64,000 nucleotides of DNA from Corynebacterium stationis (GCF_001941345.1 NZ_CP009251.1:1178001-1242000); one strand, 5' to 3'. Counted from the first letter of the stretch, positions 37,930-47,922 are shown. Notes: generated from the letters alone by a model not told the origin. Numbers and translations are program-made.

Positions 37930-38538
37930 ATGAACAATGTCGTCTTTCTCCCCGGCTCGCCAGCTCTAGTTACCGAGCTATCGCCAAGTGATGAACCATC
38001 CCAAAGGCTGCTCAATTCAGCTACTCAGCTGCTGACACCTTTGATTAAACAGCACAACGGGCCAATCCATGTAGTCTTTTCCCAGGACAAGCGCTGGTAT
38101 ACCGCGCATGACGGAAGTTTTCGGGCGTGGGGAGCGCCCCAGGTTAACGTCGCTAAGGGACATTTTCTAGGTGAGTTGGTAGCTCGTTATATTTTGCAGG
38201 CTGCGGGCGCTCCTGCAGAAAGTGTTACCGAGTGCCGGGCAAATATTGGCCACATAGATCCCCTAGCTTTAACCGTCGTTGTCCTCGATGGCAGTGCGGG
38301 GTTGACGCAGCGCGCACCGCTGGCCTTGCTTGATACCGCAGAGTCGGCTCATCAGTGGTGTTCGCAGGTATTGCAGGGCCACGCTGGTCCGATGGACGCG
38401 CATAAGCTTATCGATGCCGGTGTGATCGAGCCAGGGCTGTGGTTGGAATTGGCACAGCTTGCCCCCGAAGAAGCGCAACTGGTTGATTTTGATGCAACCC
38501 TTGGGGTTGGCCGCTTTATTGCCGCTTGGAAGGTGTAG
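37930..38538 (+). CDS. conserved actinobacterial protein upstream of miaA (Rv2728c-like)
   Basis: The 202-residue protein matches by context and overall sequence the conserved mycobacterial gene upstream of miaA (Rv2728c), which has been compared to class III extradiol dioxygenase folds. Recognisable parts are NNVVFLPGSPALVTEL, RAWGAPQVNVAKGHFLGEL and LDGSAGLTQRAPLALLD. ATG 37930 with AGGA upstream is preferred over ATG 37918. miaA starts right at its stop codon, so it is the first gene of a miaA-dapF operon. No enzymatic role can be claimed, and metal ligands are not obvious. Confidence 0.72.
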   Translation: MNNVVFLPGSPALVTELSPSDEPSQRLLNSATQLLTPLIKQHNGPIHVVFSQDKRWYTAHDGSFRAWGAPQVNVAKGHFLGELVARYILQAAGAPAESVTECRANIGHIDPLALTVVVLDGSAGLTQRAPLALLDTAESAHQWCSQVLQGHAGPMDAHKLIDAGVIEPGLWLELAQLAPEEAQLVDFDATLGVGRFIAAWKV

Positions 38539-39462
38539 ATGGTGAAAGATAAAGATTTAAGGCCCATCGTGGTGGTTGGCCCAACTGCATCGGGCAAGTC
38601 AGCGCTGTCTTTAGAGCTCGCGCATCACTTCGACGGTGAAATAGTCAATTGTGATTCCATGCAGCTGTACCGTGGCATGGATATTGGTACTGCGAAATTG
38701 ACCATCGCTGAGCGCCAAGGCATCCCGCATCATCAACTAGACGTATGGGATATAACTGAGACTGCCTCAGTCGCGCGTTATCAAGAGGATGCCGTCGCCG
38801 ATGTTGAAGACATCGCAGCGCGCGGCAAAAGGCCCATCATCGTTGGCGGTTCCATGATGTATGTGCAGTCTTTGGTTGATGCGTGGGCTTTCCCGCCGAC
38901 GGATGCGGACGTCCGTGCTAGATATGAAGCGCAACTGCACGAGGTTGGGGTAGCCGCGATGCACGCCAAACTTGCAAAGATCGATCCGCAAGCTGCGTCG
39001 ATTATTGAAGACAATGACCCGCGGCGAACCGTGCGAGCATTGGAGGTCATTGAATTGACCGGCAAACCCTTTCAAGCAAGCCAGCCGCCTAAGGATGCTC
39101 CACCGCGGTGGAATGCACACTTAGTAGGCCTGGAAACAAACTCTGATTGGCTGAACCCGCGCATTAAGCTGCGCACGAAAATGATGTTCGAGCAAGGTCT
39201 CGTGGAGGAAGTCGAGGCCTTATTAGAAAAAGGCCTGGTACGCGACTCCACTGCTGGCCGAGCGATTGGCTACGCGCAAGTACTCCAAGCCATGGATGGC
39301 GAATTAGGGTGGGATGAGGCCCTAGAGCGAACGAACATCGGGACACGGCGCTATGTCCGCCGGCAGCGCTCATGGTTTCACCGCGATAAGAGAATTTCGT
39401 GGATTGATGCAGCGCAGCAAACCCTGCCGCAAGTACTGAGTTTGCTTGAGGCTATAGAATAG
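38539..39462 (+). CDS. miaA: tRNA dimethylallyltransferase
   Basis: MiaA transfers a dimethylallyl group to N6 of adenosine 37 in tRNA, the step before MiaB. The 307-residue protein has the P-loop [12 protein letters not shown], the [15 protein letters not shown] motif and the tRNA-binding insertion (about 160-200, with GKPF). It ends in [16 protein letters not shown], the typical arginine-rich C-terminal motif. It starts directly after the upstream gene's stop and lies 5 bp before dapF. Confidence 0.97.
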   Translation: MVKDKDLRPIVVVGPTASGKSALSLELAHHFDGEIVNCDSMQLYRGMDIGTAKLTIAERQGIPHHQLDVWDITETASVARYQEDAVADVEDIAARGKRPIIVGGSMMYVQSLVDAWAFPPTDADVRARYEAQLHEVGVAAMHAKLAKIDPQAASIIEDNDPRRTVRALEVIELTGKPFQASQPPKDAPPRWNAHLVGLETNSDWLNPRIKLRTKMMFEQGLVEEVEALLEKGLVRDSTAGRAIGYAQVLQAMDGELGWDEALERTNIGTRRYVRRQRSWFHRDKRISWIDAAQQTLPQVLSLLEAIE

Positions 39463-39467
39463 AAGGC

Positions 39468-40364
39468 ATGTCTAATATTTCCACTGGTTCGCTGCCCTTT
39501 GCCAAGGGGCATGGCACTGAAAATGATTTCCTTATCATCAATGACCCGGATGGTGATTTATCGCTTGACCCATCGCGTGTTGCTGCATTGTGCGATCGTC
39601 GAGCGGGCCTTGGGGCAGATGGCCTCTTGCGCGTCATTCGTGCCCAGGCGCTGGTGGATAACGGAGAGCTAGACAAGCTAGCGGACGGCATCGACGGCGA
39701 TGACTGGTTTATGGACTACCGCAACGCAGATGGCTCGATTGCTGAAATGTGTGGCAATGGCACCCGCGTATTTGCCCACTGGGTAATTGCTCAAGGCCTG
39801 ATTCCAATTCCGCCCCAAGGTCTAACCGGAGAAGGAATTTCTTTCACCGTGGGTACTCGCGCTGGCGCTAAGCCAGTTATCGTGCATGCCTTTGATGCCC
39901 GCCACGCAGATGTCAGCGTTGAAATGGGAGCACCTGAAGTCATAGGGCTTTCTACCGCGAAGATGGCCGGACAGTCTTATGCTGGCTTGGGAGTAGACAT
40001 GGGCAATCCTCACCTAGCGGCCACCATTCCAGGATTAGATTCGCAAGCACTTGCACAGTTGGACTTCGAGCAGCCGGAGTTTGATTCGGAATTTTTCCCG
40101 AATGGATTGAACCTCGAAGTGGTTACCCCACTCGAGAACGGCGAAGTACACATGCGTGTCTTCGAGCGCGGAGTAGGAGAGACCCGTTCCTGTGGCACGG
40201 GAACCGTCGCTGCCGCAGTATCAGCATTAGCTGATGCGGGCACGGTAACCGGCGAGGTTCAAGTCAACGTACCTGGTGGTCAGGTGAAAGTAGAAGTACG
40301 CGAAGATGGTTCTACTTTGCGTGGTCCTTCTGAGATTATCGCAACTGGGCTTGCGGCCCTTTAA
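39468..40364 (+). CDS. dapF: diaminopimelate epimerase
   Basis: DapF interconverts LL- and meso-diaminopimelate for lysine and peptidoglycan synthesis. The 298-residue protein has both catalytic cysteines: [11 protein letters not shown] and [12 protein letters not shown], plus [11 protein letters not shown] at the N-terminus. ATG 39468 lies 5 bp after miaA. It completes the diaminopimelate genes of the window (dapA and dapB upstream), although the intermediate steps are encoded elsewhere. The stop codon overlaps the end of the convergent hypothetical gene. Confidence 0.97.
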   Translation: MSNISTGSLPFAKGHGTENDFLIINDPDGDLSLDPSRVAALCDRRAGLGADGLLRVIRAQALVDNGELDKLADGIDGDDWFMDYRNADGSIAEMCGNGTRVFAHWVIAQGLIPIPPQGLTGEGISFTVGTRAGAKPVIVHAFDARHADVSVEMGAPEVIGLSTAKMAGQSYAGLGVDMGNPHLAATIPGLDSQALAQLDFEQPEFDSEFFPNGLNLEVVTPLENGEVHMRVFERGVGETRSCGTGTVAAAVSALADAGTVTGEVQVNVPGGQVKVEVREDGSTLRGPSEIIATGLAAL

Positions 40365-40909
40365 TCGCGAGAATTTGGATCATATTTCGGCCCGAGCGCC
40401 AATGCGGAGCGACGGGCTGCAAGCCACGACTCTTTGAGTTCAAAGGCGCGCTGATCCGTAATCTTCAAAAGCTGTTCAATCTCGCTGGTTTCCATATTTG
40501 GCTTAGCCAACCGAGCGTCTAAACGGCGCACAAAACGCTTGGCAGTTGAGAGTTCATAATGGAATTTCTCAATTGCGGGGTCTTCGCATTCGGGGTCAAG
40601 CAGCGCTGGTCGATGCAGCGTGCGATCCGCAATTGCTTCCGCCTCTGGGGAATGAGCGAAGTGCTCATATTCCTCGACGACATCTTCAATATCGTCTGCC
40701 GATAAAGAAATTGATGACTTCAAGGTCTTTTGCTCAGAAGCATCAGGGCGTGAATACAGCATAAACAGCGCGAGCGGAAGGATGATGAGGCAGATTATCA
40801 GTCCGGTAAAACGCAGCGCGCTGAGCACGACAAAGACCGCAGCCACAATGGCGATGACGCCAAAAATGGTGCGTTGTCGTGCTGAAAATCCCTTAGTGCT
40901 CCACTGCAT
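40361..40909 (-). CDS. conserved membrane-anchored hypothetical protein
   Basis: The 182-residue protein has two adjacent N-terminal membrane helices (about 13-31 and 33-52) followed by a charged, helical cytoplasmic domain with many Glu and Arg residues. No motif is recognised. ATG 40909 lies 2 bp after the stop codon of the upstream Cys-tailed protein gene, so the two are almost surely co-transcribed. A fold or partner function cannot be assigned. Confidence 0.72.
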   Translation of the reverse strand: MQWSTKGFSARQRTIFGVIAIVAAVFVVLSALRFTGLIICLIILPLALFMLYSRPDASEQKTLKSSISLSADDIEDVVEEYEHFAHSPEAEAIADRTLHRPALLDPECEDPAIEKFHYELSTAKRFVRRLDARLAKPNMETSEIEQLLKITDQRAFELKESWLAARRSALALGPKYDPNSRD

Positions 40910-40911
40910 AA

Positions 40912-41685
40912 TTAATGTCCGCCGCAGCCGCCTGAGCCACATGCACAGCCGCCACCCGAGCCGCAGCCGCCCGACATAGGGGTCAAAACGCTGGCGGTCA
41001 TCAACGCGGTACCTGCAAGCACTGAATCCTTGGCAGGAAGGTCCCCGAAGGATTCAGGAAGGCATAGATCGAAGGGGAATGCGCCATCAAGCACAACGTG
41101 GATAAAGCGCTTGCCGCTGAGCTGGTTATGACGCCAACCAGATTCCAAAACGCGTGCTGCAAAGCGCGCGCCAGGAGTCGGGGCTGCTGCGCCGCTTCCA
41201 GAGTTAACGATTTCCGCACCTTCGGATTCAAAGAGTGCTGGGAAGACGCCTTCAGATTCCTCGAAAGCATCGGTTGATTCATAAGACTGCACCGCAAGAC
41301 CCATCGCAGTGATGCCGACTTGCTGCCACTGTTGCTCTTCAACTTCAGCCAGCAGCGGTCCTTGTGCGAGGTTTGCAGTGATTTCCGAAATCGTGTCACC
41401 GGTTGGGGTGATGATGTTCATGTAGCTTAAGACATCGTTGACCATCGACACGTGTGCAAAGGCTTGGGTGATACCTTCAAAGCCGATGTAGGTCGAGAAT
41501 GGTTCCACAGCAAGGATGTTCAGCTGTGCGCCGGAAGCATCGGCAAACTGAATCAGCTGGCCACCACGGATTTCACCAGTCACGGTGAGCTGGTTGGTGG
41601 CGATGGCTGCTTCCACAACGTCTTGCCATTGTTCGAAATCGAATCCGATCGCAAGCATTTCTGAGTGGGTTTGGGCGGTAGTCAT
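40912..41685 (-). CDS. conserved hypothetical protein with Gly/Cys-rich C-terminal tail
   Basis: The 257-residue protein has an acidic, mostly alpha/beta globular part (about 1-235) with two similar halves suggested by hydrophobic spacing. It ends with GGCGSGGGCACGSGGCGGH, a tail containing four cysteines and a terminal histidine among glycines. Such a tail could bind a metal or an iron-sulfur cluster or be a modification substrate, and no family name is clear to me. ATG 41685 is used; there are 104 bp between it and hflX, which is divergent. A membrane protein gene follows by 2 bp, making a two-gene operon. Confidence 0.75.
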   Translation of the reverse strand: MTTAQTHSEMLAIGFDFEQWQDVVEAAIATNQLTVTGEIRGGQLIQFADASGAQLNILAVEPFSTYIGFEGITQAFAHVSMVNDVLSYMNIITPTGDTISEITANLAQGPLLAEVEEQQWQQVGITAMGLAVQSYESTDAFEESEGVFPALFESEGAEIVNSGSGAAAPTPGARFAARVLESGWRHNQLSGKRFIHVVLDGAFPFDLCLPESFGDLPAKDSVLAGTALMTASVLTPMSGGCGSGGGCACGSGGCGGH

Positions 41686-41789
41686 GGATTTGATTCTAGA
41701 CCCTATAGTGCGTTAGGGAAAATGTGTCAGTGTCTTTTACCTGTGACTTCTAGCCAAGGGTGGTTAGTTCATGCGATACTGGGAGGACA

Positions 41790-43385
41790 ATGACAGATTT
41801 TTCAAAACGATTTGATAGTGAAAAAGAACGCGACGAACTTTTGGCACGCGCTTTTTCAGACCATACTCCGCAGCCCTTGGCAGGACATTCGTCTGCAGGT
41901 GAGCGCGACAATGAAGAAGATCTCACTCTCGGCGAGCTCGAACTTGCCGAAAGAAATGCATTCCGTCGGGTTACCCACCGCACGGAGATTAGACACACAG
42001 ATGCTGAAGACATCTATGAGGTTGAGTACCGAAAGCTGCGCCTAGAGCGCGTTATCTTGGTCGGCGTGTGGATCGAAGGCACCATCGCTGAAGTAGAGGC
42101 AGCCATGTCGGAGCTCGCAGCTCTGACGGAAACTGCCGGCGCTGAGATCGTAGAGATGCTCTATCAAAAGCGCGATAAGCCCGATGCCGGAACCTTTATT
42201 GGCTCAGGCAAGGTCAAAGAGCTTAAGAGCACTATTGAGGCAACCGGTGCTGACACTGTGGTTTGTGATGGTGAGCTAACTCCGGGTCAGCTCAACGCCC
42301 TAGAGCGCGAGCTCAATACCAAGGTTATTGACCGCACCATGCTGGTTCTCGATATCTTTGCTCAGCACGCGAAGTCCAAAGAGGGTAAAGCTCAGGTTTC
42401 GCTCGCGCAGCTGGAATACCTCTATACACATACCCGTGGTTGGGGCGGTAACTTGTCGCGTCAGGCAGGTGGCCGTGCTGGCTCCAATGGTGGTGTGGGT
42501 CTTCGTGGTCCAGGTGAGACCAAGATTGAGACGGATCGTCGCCGTATTCGTACAGAGATGGCGCGTCTGCGTAAAGAATTAAAGGGCATGCAGACCGCGC
42601 GTGATGTTAAGCGCGCCAATCGGCAACGCTCTACCATCCCGCAAATCGCGATTGCTGGCTATACCAACGCTGGTAAGTCTTCGTTGATTAATGCGTTGAC
42701 TGGCGCGGGTGTCTTGGTCGAAGACGCGCTTTTTGCGACGTTAGATCCGACAACCCGCAAGGCCGAATTAGGCGATGGCCGAAACGTAGTGCTAACAGAT
42801 ACGGTTGGATTTGTTCGCCACCTGCCGACTCAATTGGTGGAAGCCTTCAAATCCACGCTGGAAGAAGTATTCAATGCCGATTTGATGCTGCACGTCGTCG
42901 ATGGCGCTGACCCTTTCCCACTCAAGCAAATTGAGGCGGTTAATAAGGTCATCTACGAAATTGCTAAGGAAATGGGGGAGACCCCACCACCAGAAATCAT
43001 CGTTGTTAACAAGATTGATGCGGCTGATCCTTTGGCACTAGCGGAGATTCGCCACGTCCTTGATCGCGAAAACGTCGTTTATGTTTCCGCGGCAACTGGG
43101 GAGGGCATTAGTGAGCTCACCACGCGTGTTGAACTCTTTTTGAATTCTTTGGATTCGCACGTGCAGCTCTTGGTGCCATTTACGCGTGGTGAAGTTATTG
43201 CACGTGTGCATGAGGTAGGCACTGTGCTCGAAGAGTCTTACCGGGCAGAGGGCACCTATGTGGATGTCCGCTTGCCAGCACAGATAGCGGGTGAGCTCGC
43301 AGAATTCATTCTGGATGAAGACCAGGTCAAAGAAATTCTTGACCAGGACCCAGAAGATGAAGGCTCGAAGCGCAGCGAGTCTTAA
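41790..43385 (+). CDS. hflX: GTPase HflX
   Basis: HflX is a ribosome-associated GTPase that rescues or splits stalled 50S/70S ribosomes under stress. The 531-residue protein has the N-terminal HflX domain (GSGKVKELKSTIEATGADTVV), the glycine-rich segment GGRAGSNGGVGLRGPGETK, and G1 (AGYTNAGKSSLIN), G3 (DTVGFVRHLP) and G4 (VVNKID) motifs. The C-terminal region (about 440-531) is the usual extension. GGGAGGA at 41781-41787 fixes ATG 41790. It is conserved next to dapF in corynebacteria and mycobacteria. Confidence 0.95.
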   Translation: MTDFSKRFDSEKERDELLARAFSDHTPQPLAGHSSAGERDNEEDLTLGELELAERNAFRRVTHRTEIRHTDAEDIYEVEYRKLRLERVILVGVWIEGTIAEVEAAMSELAALTETAGAEIVEMLYQKRDKPDAGTFIGSGKVKELKSTIEATGADTVVCDGELTPGQLNALERELNTKVIDRTMLVLDIFAQHAKSKEGKAQVSLAQLEYLYTHTRGWGGNLSRQAGGRAGSNGGVGLRGPGETKIETDRRRIRTEMARLRKELKGMQTARDVKRANRQRSTIPQIAIAGYTNAGKSSLINALTGAGVLVEDALFATLDPTTRKAELGDGRNVVLTDTVGFVRHLPTQLVEAFKSTLEEVFNADLMLHVVDGADPFPLKQIEAVNKVIYEIAKEMGETPPPEIIVVNKIDAADPLALAEIRHVLDRENVVYVSAATGEGISELTTRVELFLNSLDSHVQLLVPFTRGEVIARVHEVGTVLEESYRAEGTYVDVRLPAQIAGELAEFILDEDQVKEILDQDPEDEGSKRSES

Positions 43386-43458
43386 GTTCCTGAAATATTA
43401 ATGAGTGAAGCATGTAAGTTAGCTTCGCGTTTGGTTAGGTGAAAAGGCGTGCGTGCGA

Positions 43459-43472
43459 CATAATAGAATTTC
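43459..43472 (+). promoter_or_regulatory. promoter -10 region close to the uracil permease start
   Basis: CATAAT (43459-43464) lies 9 bp before the GTG at 43473, suggesting that the transcript starts about at the start codon (leaderless). Confidence 0.35.
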
Positions 43473-44756
43473 GTGAGCTCATTGATTGGCTGGAAAATAC
43501 ACGGCGACGGTAAAAAGATTCAACCTGGGGCAGTAGTTGCTCCCGAAGAGCGCCTTAATTGGCCGCGGACCATTGGTATCGGCATGCAGCATGTCATTGC
43601 CATGTTTGGTGCCACTTTGTTGGTGCCCACCTTAACTGGCTTCCCGGTCAATACGACTTTGCTATTTTCCGGCATTGGCACCATCTTATTCTTGCTGATT
43701 ACTCGCAATCGGCTGCCATCGTATCTCGGATCCTCCTTTGCCTTCATCGCGCCTTTAGCGGCTTCTGAACAGTACGGCATCGGTGCACAGGCCGGATCCA
43801 TTTTGGTTACTGGCGTGTGTTTGATGGTCATCGGATTCATTGTCAAAATGGCCGGGCGCAAGGTCGTTGATGCCGTCATGCCACCTGCTGTCACCGGCGC
43901 CATTGTGGCTTTAATCGGGCTAAATCTCGCGCCGACGGCCGCTTCGAATTTCCAAACCCAGCCTGTGGTTGCAGCGGTAACCTTGCTCGCTATTGTGCTG
44001 TGCACCATTGCTGGCCGCGGCATGATTTCGCGCTTGGGTATTCTCATTGGCGTCATCATCGGGTGGATATTTGCGGCAGTGACCGGCAATCTCAGCGAAG
44101 GTGCGGCCGAGTCAATCGCTGATGCCGCGTGGATTGGTTTGCCAGATTTCCACACTCCCGAGTTTAATTTCTCCGCCATTGCAGTAGCTTTGCCAGTCCT
44201 GGTGGTGCTTATAGCGGAAAATGTTGGCCACGTTAAAGCTGTTAGTGAGATGACCAAGCATGACTTGGATGACTTGGCTGGCGACGCCTTGGTAGCTGAC
44301 GGCTTGGCCACGACCTTGGCCGGTGGCATGGGTGGTTCGGCAACGACGACTTATGCGGAAAATATCGGCGTTATGGCAGCCACGCGCGTATACTCCACCG
44401 CGGCGTATTGGGTTGCAGCTGCAACCGCTATTGCGTTGGCCTTTATCCCGAAGTTCGGCGCGCTGATTTTCACCATTCCTTCCGGTGTTCTCGGGGGCGC
44501 GACGCTGGTGCTCTACGGTCTCATCGGCATGCTGGGCATTCGCATCTGGATGGATAATCGTGTCAATTTCAACAACCCTGTGAACTTGACCTGCGCTGCC
44601 ATCGCCTTGGTAGCCGGCATCGGTAACCTCACACTCACGGTCTTTGGCATCACCTTGGAAGGTATCGCATGGGGTTCGGTAGGCATCATCATTGCCTACC
44701 CAATTTTGAAGCAGCTATATGAAACCCTCGGTGAAGGCCAGCAGGCAAAACACTAA
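43473..44756 (+). CDS. uracil/xanthine permease, NCS2 family
   Basis: The 427-residue membrane protein belongs to the nucleobase:cation symporter-2 family and imports uracil or a related base with a cation. About 14 hydrophobic segments are seen. The family signature is present as AENVGHVKAVSEMTK, and the paired GGMGGSATTTYAENIG segment lies downstream. A UraA-like annotation (uracil) is likely from overall similarity, but xanthine use is not excluded. The start is GTG 43473 with no ribosome binding site, fitting a leaderless transcript. It follows hflX on the same strand by 87 bp. Confidence 0.9.
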   Translation: MSSLIGWKIHGDGKKIQPGAVVAPEERLNWPRTIGIGMQHVIAMFGATLLVPTLTGFPVNTTLLFSGIGTILFLLITRNRLPSYLGSSFAFIAPLAASEQYGIGAQAGSILVTGVCLMVIGFIVKMAGRKVVDAVMPPAVTGAIVALIGLNLAPTAASNFQTQPVVAAVTLLAIVLCTIAGRGMISRLGILIGVIIGWIFAAVTGNLSEGAAESIADAAWIGLPDFHTPEFNFSAIAVALPVLVVLIAENVGHVKAVSEMTKHDLDDLAGDALVADGLATTLAGGMGGSATTTYAENIGVMAATRVYSTAAYWVAAATAIALAFIPKFGALIFTIPSGVLGGATLVLYGLIGMLGIRIWMDNRVNFNNPVNLTCAAIALVAGIGNLTLTVFGITLEGIAWGSVGIIIAYPILKQLYETLGEGQQAKH

Positions 44757-44823
44757 GTACAACAGGTGGCAACATTAAGAGCTGCGTCATACTTTCTAGG
44801 CCTAGCTTTAATGAGTGCTAGCC

Positions 44824-45323
44824 ATGAAGTTCGACCTTGTTACTGTCCCCAGCCCTACTATTTTCTGTATTCGCACTACGGTTCCATTGACTAAGATTGC
44901 ACCGTTTCTCCAACCCAGTTATGAGCGTTTGGAACAGGTTCTTAAAGACCTCAACGTAGAATCCGTCGCAGGACGTGCCGACACGTATGCGATTTCTCCG
45001 GATGATATAGATATCACCGCAGCACTAGTCATCGCAGAAAAAGGCCGTGATACTGTGCGCGATGCCATTGAAAAGCACAGCAAAACAACCCTGATGGCAG
45101 TGCTGATGACCTTGATTTAATCACCTTTGAGGAAGGTCCTGCCGCACGCGCTACCCACCACGCCAGCTACAACACACTGGGTAATTCTTGGGATGCGTTT
45201 TCTCAAGAGCTCGACAGCCAAAGTGTAAAAGTTGCAGCACCTGCTTTTGAAGATTATGTCGATCGCGGTGGCGAGAATAGTTCTTCAGCAGCGACCGATT
45301 TATATTGGTATCTCGAACGCTAA
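44824..45323 (+). pseudogene. GyrI-like/effector-binding domain protein, frameshifted
   Basis: The first frame from ATG 44824 reads MKFDLVTVPSPTIFCIRTTV, the start of a GyrI-like (AraC effector-binding) domain, and ends at a TAA at 45118-45120. The next frame, from about 45085, continues the domain as NNPDGSADDLDLITFEEGPA, RATHHASYNTLGNSWDAF and ends at TAA 45321-45323 after DLYWYLER. The break lies at the AAAA run before 45085; one added A restores a single frame. It is either a decayed gene or a sequencing error. The domain would bind small effectors or multidrug ligands. Confidence 0.65.
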
Positions 45324-45333
45324 GCCATGATCC

Positions 45334-45381
45334 CTTAAAGGGCTGTGGACCTTCCTCCCGGAAGAACCACAGCCCTTTAAG
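45334..45381. terminator. bidirectional terminator before ptsH
   Basis: CTTAAAGGGCTGTGG (45334-45348) and CCACAGCCCTTTAAG (45367-45381) form a 15-bp perfect stem with an additional inner CTTCC/GGAAG pair. It separates the GyrI-like remnant from ptsH. Confidence 0.85.
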
Positions 45382-45402
45382 TTGTTTTAAACGCCTTAGC
45401 GC

Positions 45403-45669
45403 TTAAGCATCCAGGTCTTGTTCAATCAACGCTGCAATCTTTTCTACAGCTTCTGCGTTCTCAGAGGTAACGGTGACCTCATCGCCTTGTTCAGCTCCGA
45501 GTGCCATGATCATCAAAGAAGATGCCGCATCGGTTTCATCGTCGTCTTCTTCGCCAACCAGAGCCAGGAAGATATCTTCATCAAACTCTGCTGCTGCATC
45601 AGCGATGATGGATGCTGGTCGAGCATGCAGCCCGACGGAGGAGCCGACCTTTACAGTCTTAGACGCCAT
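45403..45669 (-). CDS. ptsH: phosphocarrier protein HPr
   Basis: HPr passes the phosphoryl group from enzyme I to the sugar-specific EIIA domains. The 88-residue protein has the active His15 in SSVGLHARPAS and the regulatory helix region with Ser50/Ser51 (AASSLMIMALGA). An acidic loop (GEEDDDETD, residues 39-47) is longer than in Bacillus HPr, as in other corynebacteria. It is transcribed leftwards, 113 bp after ptsF, with its own ribosome binding site (AAAGGAT). A terminator follows it. Confidence 0.96.
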   Translation of the reverse strand: MASKTVKVGSSVGLHARPASIIADAAAEFDEDIFLALVGEEDDDETDAASSLMIMALGAEQGDEVTVTSENAEAVEKIAALIEQDLDA

Positions 45670-45735
45670 GATAAATAAATCCTTTCAAAGATTAAAAGTA
45701 CTCACACCAGTTTAAAGTCGAATCCGAAACTTAGC

Positions 45736-45757
45736 CACGAAAGGTTCTACTTTCGTG
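45736..45757 (-). terminator. hairpin between ptsF and ptsH
   Basis: CACGAAAG (45736-45743) pairs with CTTTCGTG (45750-45757). Read on the minus strand after ptsF, it could partially terminate transcription before ptsH. Confidence 0.5.
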
Positions 45758-45782
45758 CGAAGTCCCCGGAGCTTATCAGCAT

Positions 45783-47879
45783 TTAAGCAGCTGCGAGGGC
45801 TGATTTTTCTCGTGCATCTTTTGCTGCTGCTTCCTGGATGGTCTTATTTGGCCAGAATTGCTTCAAAGCGATGACGGCGACAGCCGCAACCAAAGTACCG
45901 ACCAGGATGGCAACGATGTAGCCCCAGATAGGTTCGATAGCAAAGAGCACGAAGATACCACCGTGCGGAGCACGTGAGCCCACACCGAGTGCCATGATGA
46001 GCGCACCGGTAGTGGCGCCACCAGCCATCATCGCTGGAATGACGCGGAATGGGTCGGCAGCAGCGAATGGAATCGCGCCCTCGGAGACAAAGGCCAGACC
46101 CATCAGCCAGGAAGACTTGCCGTTTTCTTGCTCCGCAGGGGTAAAGAGGTTCTTGCGCACGATGGTTGCAATCGACAAAGCAATTGGTGGAACCATACCG
46201 GAGGCCATGATCGCTGCCATGATTTCCAGGGATGCTTGATCACCGGTGGAAAGCCCTGCGGTACCGAAGAGGTAGGCAGCCTTATTAATTGGGCCACCCA
46301 GGTCAGAACACATCATTAGGCCCAGCACGATGCCCAGCACCACGGCAGAAGAACCAGACATGCCACCAAGCATGTTTTGCAGGCCAGTCATCAACGCTTC
46401 CAGCGGTGCGCCCAGCACGAAGTACATTGCGAGACCAACCACCAAAGTGGTCAACAGCGGAATGAGCATCACTGGCATCAAAGAGTTCATCCAGCGCGGC
46501 ACCTTCCAGGAGCCGATCCACATTGCGATAAGACCTGCGAGTAGACCTGTGACCAGACCACCGATGAAGCCAGCGCCGACAGTGACAGCGATTGCGCCGC
46601 CAGCAAAGCCCGGCGCGATACCAGGGCGCCCAGCCAAAGCGTAAGCAATATAGCCAGATAGGGCAGAGACGATAAAGCCCATGGAGGCTTGGCCGGTGGC
46701 AAAGAGCACCGCGCCGATATATAGCAGGAGTCCAGAGCGTTCAAAGCTGAGGAGCTCACCGTCGACGTCGACCTCGTGCCCCGGCAGGTTGGTCAGTGAA
46801 TACTGGGTAGAGATGGCCTGCCAGCCATTGGCCATATCGGCGCCTCCGAATAAAAAGCCCAGTGCTAGTAGCAAACCGCCAGCGGCTACGAAGGGCACCA
46901 TGTAGGACACACCGGTCATTACGGCCTGCTGGATGCGCTTGCCCCAGCTGAGCTGGCTAGCGGTATCCTCCGTGCCAGAAGAGATTGCTGCGCTACCGCT
47001 AACCTTGTGTGAGTTAGGGTTTTGCGCCGCAGCAACGGCTTCGTTCAGCATGACATCAGGTTCGTTGATAGCGCGTTTTACACCGGATTCGATGACGGGT
47101 TTTCCAGCGAAGCGTTCGCGGTCGCGTACTCCCACATCGGTAGCGAAGATTACGGCATCAGCGGCGTCGATGACCGATTGTGCAACCGGGGTGTTATTGG
47201 ACGAGCCTTGGGTTTCTACCGTGAGTTTGATGTCATCGCGCTTTTCTGCGGTTTGGCTCAGGGCGTCGGCAGCCATGTAGGTGTGAGCAATACCTGTGGG
47301 GCAGGCGGTGACAGCAACAATGTTCAAAGCTTTCGCAGTGCTTGTCGATGCTTCGCTTGTCGATGCCTCGTTCGTCGACGCCCCCTCTGTTGGACCTGAG
47401 CTTGCACTGGTCGGTGCTTTCTTTTCGGCGCTGACGACATCGCTAACTAAAGCGACGATTTCTTCTTCTGAGCTTGCAGTACGAAGCGCGTCGAGGAAAT
47501 CCTGGCGCACCAGTGCACGCGCAAGCTTGGAAAGAATCTTCAGGTGCGCTTTGCCGCCGCCTTCCGGGGCAGCGATCAGAAATACCAACTCGGCATTGCC
47601 ATCAGGACCTGCGAAATCTACCGCTTGAGAAAGTCGCGCAAAAGCCAAGGTTGGCTCGCTCACCGCTGCGGAACGGCAGTGCGGGATTGCTACCTTGCCA
47701 GGCACTCCGGTGCCAGCTTGGGCCTCACGCTCAATTGCGGGACGCGCTAATTCTTCCACGTTGCTGGCGCGACCAGCGTCGTGAACTAACGTGGCTAGTT
47801 GGGTAATTACTGATTCAACTGAGGTGCCTAAGTCTGCGTCTAAAGCGACTAAGTCAGTTCTAATAATATCGGATGCCAT
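45783..47879 (-). CDS. ptsF: fructose-specific PTS EIIABC
   Basis: The protein imports fructose and releases fructose 1-phosphate. The 698 residues carry the domains in order: EIIA (about 1-150, His in VAIPHCRS), a Ser/Thr-rich linker (about 155-185, GASTNEASTSEASTSTAK), EIIB (about 188-290, active Cys in VAVTACPTGIAHTY) and EIIC (about 315-680, with several membrane segments and the GGPINKAAYLFG loop). ATG 47879 is used with AGGAGA upstream. fruK is directly upstream in the same orientation. Together with fruK, ptsH and ptsI it forms the complete fructose route. Confidence 0.95.
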   Translation of the reverse strand: MASDIIRTDLVALDADLGTSVESVITQLATLVHDAGRASNVEELARPAIEREAQAGTGVPGKVAIPHCRSAAVSEPTLAFARLSQAVDFAGPDGNAELVFLIAAPEGGGKAHLKILSKLARALVRQDFLDALRTASSEEEIVALVSDVVSAEKKAPTSASSGPTEGASTNEASTSEASTSTAKALNIVAVTACPTGIAHTYMAADALSQTAEKRDDIKLTVETQGSSNNTPVAQSVIDAADAVIFATDVGVRDRERFAGKPVIESGVKRAINEPDVMLNEAVAAAQNPNSHKVSGSAAISSGTEDTASQLSWGKRIQQAVMTGVSYMVPFVAAGGLLLALGFLFGGADMANGWQAISTQYSLTNLPGHEVDVDGELLSFERSGLLLYIGAVLFATGQASMGFIVSALSGYIAYALAGRPGIAPGFAGGAIAVTVGAGFIGGLVTGLLAGLIAMWIGSWKVPRWMNSLMPVMLIPLLTTLVVGLAMYFVLGAPLEALMTGLQNMLGGMSGSSAVVLGIVLGLMMCSDLGGPINKAAYLFGTAGLSTGDQASLEIMAAIMASGMVPPIALSIATIVRKNLFTPAEQENGKSSWLMGLAFVSEGAIPFAAADPFRVIPAMMAGGATTGALIMALGVGSRAPHGGIFVLFAIEPIWGYIVAILVGTLVAAVAVIALKQFWPNKTIQEAAAKDAREKSALAAA

Positions 47880-47922
47880 GACAGGACTCTCCTTGATTTA
47901 AGAAGGGGAAAAAGGGGGCGAA

